Below are positions 11,733 through 11,741 of a DNA stretch of 11,741 bases, piece after piece. Below the pieces are notes generated by a model. The model did not search any database, was not told where the DNA came from, and saw only the letters and a program-made list of their open reading frames with translations. Position numbers and translations under genes: made by a program. Location: the NCBI GenBank assembly GCA_947643295.1, contig CANRVM010000027.1, positions 1-11,741 of the forward strand, given 5' to 3'. Each line of letters starts with the position of its first letter. Position 1 is the stretch's first letter. The DNA is from an uncultured Mycoplasmatota bacterium. GTDB taxonomy: Bacteria > Bacillota_I > Bacilli_A > RF39 > UBA660.

Positions 11733-11741
11733 ATGAAAAAA
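11733..11741 (+). CDS. Start of a further ORF cut off by the window edge
   Basis: ATG AAA AAA begins seven bases after GAGG in the preceding hairpin and runs off the end, showing only Met-Lys-Lys. If real, it is the next gene of the bacteriocin locus, and position makes an immunity protein or another precursor plausible. Three codons are not enough to say. Confidence 0.3.

Noticed and set aside
1..11741. CRISPR arrays, insertion sequences or phage genes
   Set aside because: No regularly spaced repeats, transposase or phage structural ORFs are present.

Overview
The window is a stretch of an AT-rich, Gram-positive, endospore-forming member of the Bacillota. The evidence is the strongly A/T-biased codon choice, strong AGGAGG-type ribosome binding sites, U-tract hairpin terminators after most genes, and three sporulation-type genes (SpoIIIAH-like, GerE, GerM-like). 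TGG serves as Trp and no in-frame TGA interrupts a clear gene, so the standard bacterial code applies. I cannot name the species; a gut-associated, uncultured Firmicutes lineage is a guess.

Layout. Positions 1-573 hold the C-terminal end of a penicillin-binding transpeptidase. Next come a secreted or anchored cysteine-rich surface protein (731-2071), ribosomal protein L33 (2140-2304), a broken small ORF (about 2315-2480) and elongation factor P (2473-3030). A translationally coupled pair follows: an SDR oxidoreductase and a PLP-dependent lyase of the methionine gamma-lyase/'aluminium resistance' family (3105-5098). After a DUF5684-like membrane protein with a C-terminal zinc ribbon (5134-5754) comes the developmental block spoIIIAH - gerE - gerM-like (5820-7575). 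Good matches to a sigma-E promoter (before spoIIIAH) and a sigma-K promoter (before gerE) fit that reading. tRNA-Arg(UCU) lies at 7671-7747. The gene-poor stretch 7748-8277 contains terminators, a minus-strand mini-membrane-protein ORF with a possible frame break, and the promoter region of a Nudix hydrolase (8278-8826).

The right end (8900 to the window edge) is a bacteriocin locus. It encodes a peptidase-containing ABC transporter with an intact C39 protease triad, an overlapping short single-pass accessory protein, and two tiny precursor genes that are easily missed. Both precursors have 15-residue double-glycine leaders with hydrophobic residues at -12, -7 and -4, a GxxxG motif in the core, and one cysteine near the C-terminus. 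Together they look like a two-peptide (class IIb-like) bacteriocin. The first precursor seems to start at an ATA codon, placed correctly after a Shine-Dalgarno sequence and giving a leader exactly the length of its partner's. The inferred pathway is ribosomal synthesis of both peptides, cleavage after Gly-Gly by the transporter's own protease domain, and export by the transporter helped by the accessory protein. No immunity gene is visible; the ORF beginning at 11733 may be one.
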